Assembly (NCBI RefSeq): GCF_040732315.1
Contig: NZ_CP160388.1
Coordinates: 3,778,278-3,842,277, forward strand
Origin: Oryzisolibacter sp. LB2S
GTDB lineage: Bacteria; Pseudomonadota; Gammaproteobacteria; Burkholderiales; Burkholderiaceae_C
Reading direction: 5' to 3'
DNA length: 64,000 nucleotides
In this document: one piece after another, positions 59,320 to 64,000 of the stretch
How positions within the stretch are numbered: the first letter of the stretch is position 1
Layout of the letters: the number at the start of each line of letters is the position of its first letter
Notes under the pieces: model-generated
Told to the model about the DNA's origin: nothing
What the model saw: the letters and a program-made list of their open reading frames with translations, nothing else
Databases searched by the model: none
Made by a program: the position numbers and the translations under genes

Positions 59320-60903
59320 TTACTTGATCGTCGTCCAGGTCGGCATCGGCCTGTCGTCGGCGCGGTGCACGGTCTCGACGTTCTTGCGCATGGCCCAGGG
59401 GCGGATCTGGTGGTGCAGCGGCAGGTAGTAGTACTCGTCCTTGGTGAGCTTGAGCGCGTCGTGGATCAGCGCGTCGCGCTTGGGCGCATCCATCTCCACC
59501 TTGATCTGCTGGATCATGGCGTCGAGCTTGGGGTCGCTGAAGCGGCCGCCGTTGTACACGCCGGCCGCCGTCTTGCCGTCCTTGGTGGACATCAGCGAGT
59601 CGAGCGTGTAGAGCGCGTCGAACGTGGCCACGCCCCAGCCGAACAGGTAGGCGCTGACGTCGTTGTTCATCACGCGCGTGACGAACTGGGCCATGGGCGC
59701 GGTCTGCAGCTGGGTCTTGACGCCGATGCGCGTCCACATCGCGGTGACGGCCTGGCAGATGGCCTCGTCGTTCACGTAGCGGTCATTGGGGCAATCGAGG
59801 CGCAGCGAAAAACCCTGCGGGTAGCCCGCGTCGGCGAGCAGCTTCTTGGCGCCCTCGACGTCGTACTTGGCGGCGCGCTCGTCGAGCTGCTTGCTCCAGC
59901 CATGGACCATGGGCGCGACCATGACACCGGCATTGACCGACAGGCCGCGCATGGTGTTGCGGTGCAGCGAGGCGATGTCGATTGCCTGGTACAGCGCCTG
60001 GCGCACGCGCTTGTCCTTGAGCGGGTTCTTGCCCGGCGTACCGGCGCCGGGCAGCTCGTCGCGGAACTGGTCCAGGCCCAGGTAGATGGTGCGGTTCTCT
60101 GCGCCCTCGACGAGCTTCAGGTTGGAGTCGGCCTTCATGCGCGCCTGGTCCTGCGGCGGTGGGTCGACGACGAAGTCCACCTGGCCCGACACCAGGGCCG
60201 CGGTGCGCGTGGCGGCCGACTTGATGGGCGTGAACACCACTTCGTCGATATTGCCCTTGGGCTGGTCCCACCAGTTCGGGTTCTTCTTGAGCGTGAGCTT
60301 CTGGTCCGGCTGCCAGGCCACCAGGCTGAAGGGGCCCGTGCCGTTGGCGTTGCGCGACGCAAAGCTTTCTTCCTTGCCGGCGTAGTCCTGCGACTTGAGC
60401 GAGTTGTGCTTCTCGGCCCAGGCTTTGCTCATGATGCGCGCCTCGGTCAGCTCGCGCAGCAGGATGGGGTTGGGGCCCTTGAGGAAGACGTCCACGGTGT
60501 GGTCGTCGACCTTCTTGACCTCCTTGACGCTTTGCACCGAGCTCATCATGTTGGACGGGGCCGTGCCCGCGCGCGTGAGCGAGAACACCACGTCGTCGGC
60601 CGTGAACGGCGTGCCGTCGTGGAATTTGACGCCCTTGCGCAGCTCGAAGCGCACCTGGGTGGGCGACACCTGGGTCCACTTCGTGGCCAGCGCGGGCTCG
60701 GTGTTGTACTTGGCGTCGTAGCGCACCAGGCTTTCGTAGATCTGCTGCAGGAAGGCGTGCGTGGTCTGGTGGTTCTGGGCGTGGGGGTCGATGGTGAGGA
60801 TGTCGTTGGCGCCCGCCCAGCGCAGGGTCGCCGCATTGGTGGCGCCCGCGGCCAGCAACGCCGCCGCCACCATGCCCAGTTTGAAACTCATACGCTGCTT
60901 CAT
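59320..60903 (-). CDS. ABC transporter substrate-binding protein, family 5 (peptide type)
   Basis: 527 residues. Signal peptide (MKQRMSFKLGMVAAALLAAGATNA), then the family 5 pattern: LRWAGANDILTIDPHAQN, LRKGVKFHDGTPFTADDVVFSLTRA, RNANGTGPFSLVAWQPDQKLTLKKNPNWW, KDKRVRQALYQAIDI and YYYLPLHHQIRPWAMRKN. It binds oligopeptides or similar compounds in the periplasm. No permease or ATPase genes are nearby, so it is an orphan that must work with a transporter encoded elsewhere. It sits between yidC and mnmE. A slightly shorter start at 60891 is possible. Confidence 0.92.
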   Translation of the reverse strand: MKQRMSFKLGMVAAALLAAGATNAATLRWAGANDILTIDPHAQNHQTTHAFLQQIYESLVRYDAKYNTEPALATKWTQVSPTQVRFELRKGVKFHDGTPFTADDVVFSLTRAGTAPSNMMSSVQSVKEVKKVDDHTVDVFLKGPNPILLRELTEARIMSKAWAEKHNSLKSQDYAGKEESFASRNANGTGPFSLVAWQPDQKLTLKKNPNWWDQPKGNIDEVVFTPIKSAATRTAALVSGQVDFVVDPPPQDQARMKADSNLKLVEGAENRTIYLGLDQFRDELPGAGTPGKNPLKDKRVRQALYQAIDIASLHRNTMRGLSVNAGVMVAPMVHGWSKQLDERAAKYDVEGAKKLLADAGYPQGFSLRLDCPNDRYVNDEAICQAVTAMWTRIGVKTQLQTAPMAQFVTRVMNNDVSAYLFGWGVATFDALYTLDSLMSTKDGKTAAGVYNGGRFSDPKLDAMIQQIKVEMDAPKRDALIHDALKLTKDEYYYLPLHHQIRPWAMRKNVETVHRADDRPMPTWTTIK

Positions 60904-60944
60904 TGGCCAGTCTCCCAGTGTGGTGAAAGCTGGTCATCCTACCC

Positions 60945-60976
60945 AAAAAGACGACGGCCGCTGAAGCGGCCGTTGT
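60945..60976 (-). terminator. terminator of the rpmH-rnpA-yidD-yidC operon
   Basis: On the minus strand ACGGCCGC-TTCA-GCGGCCGT followed by CGTCTTTTT, about 20 bases after the yidC stop. Confidence 0.85.
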
Positions 60977-60996
60977 CTCTCATGCGCGGGGGCAGG

Positions 60997-62706
60997 TCAG
61001 CGGAACTTGGGCAGGTTGAACTGCGGCGGCACGCCCATGCGGGTGTTGATGAGCCACTGCTGGGCAATGGACAGGATGTTGTTCGTCAGCCAGTACAGCA
61101 CCAGACCGGCGGGGAACATGAAGAACATCACGCTGAACATCAGCGGCATGATCCACATCATCTTGGCCTGCATCGGGTCGGGCGGCGCGGGGTTGAGCGC
61201 GGTCTGCAGCAGCGTGGACAGCGTCATCAGGAGCGGCAGGATGAAGTATGGGTCCTTGGTCGAGAGGTCGTGCACCCAGCCGATCCAGGGCGCCTGGCGC
61301 ATCTCGACGGTGGACAGCAGCACCCAGTAGAGCGCGATGAACACCGGGATCTGGATCATGATGGGCAGGCAGCCGCCCAGCGGGTTGACCTTCTCCTCGC
61401 GGTAGATGCGCATCATCTCCTGCTGCATCTGTTGCGGCTTGTCCTTCAGGCGCTCGCGCATCTCCTGGATGCGTGGGTTGATGGCCTTCATCTTGGCCAT
61501 GCTGGCGTAGGCCTTGGCGTTGAGCCAGTAGAAGGCGATCTTGAGCAGCAGCACCAGGCCGACGATGGACCAGCCCCAGTTGCCCAGCACGCTGTGGATC
61601 TTGTCGAGCAGCCAGTACAGCGGCTTGGCCAGAATGGTCAGCCAGCCATAGTCCTTGACGAGCTCGAGGCCCGGGGCCAGCGCCTCCAGCGTCTTTTCCA
61701 GCTGCGGGCCGGTGAACAGCCGGGCGTCCACGGCCTTGGCCTGGCCCGGGGCGATCTCACCGAGCGGGGCGATGGCCTGCACGCGGTAGCAGCAGTCGGG
61801 GGCAGTGGCGCCAATGTCGGCCGCGTCCACGCGCAGCTCGCGGCGCATGCCGTCGGGCAGCAGCCAGGCACTCACGAAGTAATGCTGCACCATGGCGATG
61901 TAGCCGCTGGTGGTCTCGGCCGGAATGTCGACCTTCTTGGCCTTGATGTCCTTGAATTCGATCTTCTGGTACTTCTTCTCGTCGGTGTAGACCGCCGGGC
62001 CCGTGAAGGTGGAGTAGAACGGCGTGGAGCCCGAGGGCTGGTTGCCGTCGCGCACCAGCTGCAGGTAGAGCTGGGGGTTGACCGGTGCGCTGCCCGTGTT
62101 CACCACCTCGTGGCGCACCGCCACGTCATAGGCGCCGCGCCTGAGGGTATAGGTCTTGACGAGCTTGACGCCGCCGACCTCGGGCGACTCCAGGCGCAGC
62201 TGCACCGCGTCGTCGCCCTCGGCCAGCTCGCGCTTGCCGGGCACGACCTGCATCACCGTCTTGTGCGTGGCAAAGCTGCCGCCGATCAGGCCGGTCTGCG
62301 CCAGGTACACCTGGCTGGCGCTGTCATTCATGAGCACCAGGGGCGTGGTGTCGCCCTGCTGCTCGCTGTACTTGAGCAGCTCGCTCTTGATCAGCGTGCC
62401 GCCTTCGCTGTCGACGGTCAGGCGCAGCACGTCGTTGGCAATGGTCACGCGCTCGCGCGGCAGGGCGGCCGGGGCCGATGCGGCGCCTGCGCCACTGCCC
62501 CCGGGCACGGCCGCGGCCTGGGCACTGGCCTGCGGCACGTCGGACACCGGCGCCGGCGTGGCCTGTGCAGGCGCGGCCGCGGTCTGCGTCGTGGGCGAGG
62601 GGAAGAAGGTGGCCTGGCGCCCGTTGTGCACCTGCCATCGGTCCCACAGCAGCACGATGGAAAAGCCAAATATCACCCACAGGATGGTGCGGCGGATGTC
62701 GTTCAT
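60997..62706 (-). CDS. yidC: membrane protein insertase YidC
   Basis: 569 residues. N-terminal helix (TILWVIFGFSIVLLWDRWQVHNG), an Ala/Pro-rich linker, a periplasmic beta-sandwich domain (about 85-350), then the five-helix insertase core: YGWLTILAKPLYWLLDKIHSVLGNWGWSIVGLVLLLKIAFYWLNAKAY, the positively charged groove region MKAINPRIQEMRERLKDKPQQMQQEMMRIYREEKVNPLGGCLPIMIQIP and the final LTNNILSIAQQWLIN. It inserts and folds inner-membrane proteins with or without SecYEG. Its start overlaps the yidD stop by 4 bases. Confidence 0.97.
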   Translation of the reverse strand: MNDIRRTILWVIFGFSIVLLWDRWQVHNGRQATFFPSPTTQTAAAPAQATPAPVSDVPQASAQAAAVPGGSGAGAASAPAALPRERVTIANDVLRLTVDSEGGTLIKSELLKYSEQQGDTTPLVLMNDSASQVYLAQTGLIGGSFATHKTVMQVVPGKRELAEGDDAVQLRLESPEVGGVKLVKTYTLRRGAYDVAVRHEVVNTGSAPVNPQLYLQLVRDGNQPSGSTPFYSTFTGPAVYTDEKKYQKIEFKDIKAKKVDIPAETTSGYIAMVQHYFVSAWLLPDGMRRELRVDAADIGATAPDCCYRVQAIAPLGEIAPGQAKAVDARLFTGPQLEKTLEALAPGLELVKDYGWLTILAKPLYWLLDKIHSVLGNWGWSIVGLVLLLKIAFYWLNAKAYASMAKMKAINPRIQEMRERLKDKPQQMQQEMMRIYREEKVNPLGGCLPIMIQIPVFIALYWVLLSTVEMRQAPWIGWVHDLSTKDPYFILPLLMTLSTLLQTALNPAPPDPMQAKMMWIMPLMFSVMFFMFPAGLVLYWLTNNILSIAQQWLINTRMGVPPQFNLPKFR

Positions 62707-62996
62707 GGATGCTTCGTAGGTGAGGAGGTTGTTGTGTCGCGGGGCACGAGCCGTGAGAACAGGCGACTGCCGCGGGGCAGCTCCTGCGGCAGGGGGTCAT
62801 GCCCTCCGTCGCACCAGGGATGGCAGCGCACCAGGCGCCGCAGCGTGAGATAGCTGCCGACAGCGGCGCCATGGCGCTCGAGTGCCTGCAGGGAGTACGC
62901 CGAGCAGGTCGGCTCGAACCGGCAGGCTGAGCCCAGCCAGGGGCTGAGCAGCAGCCTGTAGCCACGCACCAGGCCGATGAGCAGGCCGCGCATCAT
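62703..62996 (-). CDS. yidD: membrane protein insertion efficiency factor YidD
   Basis: 97 residues. The family core is complete: LVRGYRLLLSPWLGSACRFEPTCSAYSLQALERHG and RRLVRCHPWCDGGHDPLP, with the four conserved Cys. It helps YidC-dependent insertion. It overlaps rnpA by 4 bases and yidC by 4 bases. Confidence 0.95.
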   Translation of the reverse strand: MMRGLLIGLVRGYRLLLSPWLGSACRFEPTCSAYSLQALERHGAAVGSYLTLRRLVRCHPWCDGGHDPLPQELPRGSRLFSRLVPRDTTTSSPTKHP

Positions 62997-63445
62997 GGCG
63001 CGTCTCCCGCCCGCGTGCCGCGTCGCTCGGCCGCTGCAAAGAGCTGCGCCAACTCGGCGCGCACGGCGCCCTTGAGCGCGTCGGACGTGGCGCTCACGAA
63101 ATGCTTGCGGTCAAAGGCCGTGCGCAGACGCACCACATGGGCCGCATGTGGCATGCGCGGCTCGAACCCGGCGGCCACGGCGTAGATCTGGCGCTTGATG
63201 GTGTTGCGCGTGACGGCGCGGCGCGCCCAGCGCTTGGGCACCATGGCGCCGAGCCACGGATCGGCCGCGCCGGCGGCCACGGCAAACAGGGCCTGCGACT
63301 CCTGCGCCCTGGGCGCGGAGTCGGGCCCTGCGGGCGCGACAGCGGCGAAGAGGCTCAAGCGATGCAGCGCGAAATGAGCCGTGCGTGAGACCGTGCCCCC
63401 CGCCATCACAGCCTGAAACTGGGCGCGAGTCTTCAGCCGATGCAT
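62993..63445 (-). CDS. rnpA: ribonuclease P protein component
   Basis: 150 residues from the ATG at 63445 (MHRLKTRAQFQAVMAGG). The RNP-like core KRWARRAVTRNTIKRQIYAVAA matches the RNR motif that binds RNase P RNA. The segment between the strands (FAAVAPAGPDSAPRAQESQ) is longer than in E. coli, as is common in Burkholderiales. It starts 40 bases after the rpmH stop. Confidence 0.93.
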   Translation of the reverse strand: MHRLKTRAQFQAVMAGGTVSRTAHFALHRLSLFAAVAPAGPDSAPRAQESQALFAVAAGAADPWLGAMVPKRWARRAVTRNTIKRQIYAVAAGFEPRMPHAAHVVRLRTAFDRKHFVSATSDALKGAVRAELAQLFAAAERRGTRAGDAP

Positions 63446-63485
63446 GAAAGCATGCGTCCGCGCTCGGGCGCCGAGCGGTGCTGCC

Positions 63486-63620
63486 TCAGACGGCCAGGCG
63501 CTTGCGGCCCTTGGCGCGGCGGGCGTTGATGACGGCACGGCCGCCGCGGGTCTTCATGCGCACGAGAAAGCCGTGGGTGCGGGCGCGACGGGTCTTGGAG
63601 GGTTGGTAGGTACGTTTCAT
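63486..63620 (-). CDS. rpmH: 50S ribosomal protein L34
   Basis: 44 residues: MKRTYQPSKTRRARTHGFLV, then RMKTRGGRAVINARRAKG, ending RKRLAV. This is the canonical L34 sequence. First gene of the operon that continues with rnpA, yidD and yidC. Confidence 0.97.
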   Translation of the reverse strand: MKRTYQPSKTRRARTHGFLVRMKTRGGRAVINARRAKGRKRLAV

Positions 63621-63864
63621 GTTCAATCCTTGAAGGTTCGGTTACGGGCGCCGCTTCGATCGGCCACGCCCGCCGGCCTCGCCGCCACTCCCTCATTACG
63701 CATACGCATTGCGCCATGCAGCCAGCAAGACGCTAGAGGGCAAAAGCAGCCGCCCGGGCTTTATCACCCTGAACGCATTCAGGGAAACCGGCGATTATTG
63801 CAGGGAGCATTCAACCTGGCAATGGGCTGGTCAAAAATATCGCCACCGGGCCACGCGGCCGAGA

Positions 63865-63893
63865 TTGTGGATAACTCCTTGACAAGCTAGAAT
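63865..63893 (+). promoter_or_regulatory. dnaA promoter with overlapping DnaA box
   Basis: TTGTGG (63865-63870), 17 bases, TAGAAT (63888-63893). The -35 hexamer overlaps TGTGGATAA, so DnaA binding would block its own promoter. Confidence 0.55.
63866..63874 (-). promoter_or_regulatory. DnaA box (exact consensus)
   Basis: TGTGGATAA, the exact complement of TTATCCACA. Confidence 0.7.
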
Positions 63894-63915
63894 CTCCGGC
63901 CTTTCACAGTTCCTC

Positions 63916-63924
63916 CTATCCACA
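63916..63924 (+). promoter_or_regulatory. DnaA box (one mismatch)
   Basis: CTATCCACA, one base from TTATCCACA, 16 bases before the dnaA start codon. Confidence 0.5.
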
Positions 63925-63940
63925 ACTAGAATTTCCCGCA

Positions 63941-64000
63941 ATGCACGAGGAACCCTCCCATTCCAGCCACGACATCGACGGCGACCTCGCCGGTCAGGCA
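63941..64000 (+). CDS. dnaA: chromosomal replication initiator DnaA, first 20 codons
   Basis: Only MHEEPSHSSHDIDGDL plus four residues are visible before the window ends. The identification rests on position: divergent from rpmH with DnaA-box-like sites between, as in nearly all Proteobacteria with this order. An acidic variable N-terminus is usual in this family of bacteria. Confidence 0.75.
   Translation, partial: MHEEPSHSSHDIDGDLAGQA

Larger units (their letters stand above)
63621..63940. other. rpmH-dnaA intergenic region, candidate replication origin
   Basis: 320 bases, gene-free, between divergent rpmH and dnaA, the usual place of oriC in Betaproteobacteria. It contains a perfect dyad CCCTGAA-CGCA-TTCAGGG (63767-63784), short AT-rich stretches, and two DnaA-box-like sites close to dnaA. 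The number of boxes is small, so the functional origin may extend beyond dnaA. Confidence 0.55.

Noticed and set aside
59365..62853. A 1162-codon open frame on the plus strand opposite the solute-binding protein and yidC genes
   Set aside because: Its protein is His/Arg/Gln-rich without any family motif, and it is the mirror of two well-supported genes; high GC content produces such frames.

Overview
The window is about 64 kb of GC-rich bacterial chromosome. Its gene families, the gene order rpmH-rnpA-yidD-yidC beside dnaA, and the dispersed palindromes point to a betaproteobacterium of the family Comamonadaceae (Acidovorax/Alicycliphilus-like). The right edge reaches the first codons of dnaA, so this is the flank of a likely replication origin. 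No rRNA, tRNA, CRISPR array or intact insertion sequence was seen.

Left part (1-11.3 kb, all on the minus strand): a stress-type gene set is laid out as SPFH/YdjI-like protein, DUF4178 zinc-ribbon membrane protein, DUF350 membrane protein, then a membrane-anchored spermidine-synthase-like protein and a Tat-type FAD protein. A three-gene restriction-like module sits inside it: a beta-class DNA methyltransferase, a Schlafen-AlbA_2/HATPase protein, and a type III-like helicase-nuclease. Its last gene overlaps the spermidine-synthase-like gene by 4 bases.

11.4-24.1 kb: small membrane and flagellar-like genes, a LysR regulator divergent from an omega-amino acid:pyruvate aminotransferase, and a diguanylate cyclase. 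A GntR/FCD regulator then faces a seven-gene catabolic operon (LivK, LivH, LivM, LivG and LivF type transporter, M20 amidohydrolase, M81 MlrC-type peptidase).

24.3-34.7 kb: maeB malic enzyme, a secreted barnase-like RNase with a barstar inhibitor, the envelope cluster rsmA-surA-lptD, divergent amgK, and rsmE.

34.7-41.4 kb: a four-gene SMC system with the order kleisin, KITE, SMC ATPase, Toprim nuclease, i.e. a Wadjet (JetABCD/MksFEBG)-like plasmid-defence system. A GNAT acetyltransferase gene lies between jetB and jetC and is bounded by two direct copies of a dispersed repeat.

41.6-55.6 kb: M20 dipeptidase, a second diguanylate cyclase, metX-metW, a GDT1-type cation exporter, two tandem glycine-rich RRM proteins, an SDR, lptC-kdsC-kdsD, a Kef-type antiporter, apt, a protein of unknown function and a cNMP-binding protein.

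55.6-64 kb: mnmE, a small degraded phage-like remnant, a DadA-like dehydrogenase, a small periplasmic protein, an orphan family 5 solute-binding protein, then yidC-yidD-rnpA-rpmH and the dnaA start.

The most unusual global feature is a set of dispersed palindromic repeats (three or four families) that lie not only between genes but in frame inside coding sequence: the methyltransferase, the helicase, rsmA, mnmE, metX, the SDR and the stop codon of jetB. In rsmA and mnmE the protein length appears unchanged, which suggests replacement rather than insertion.
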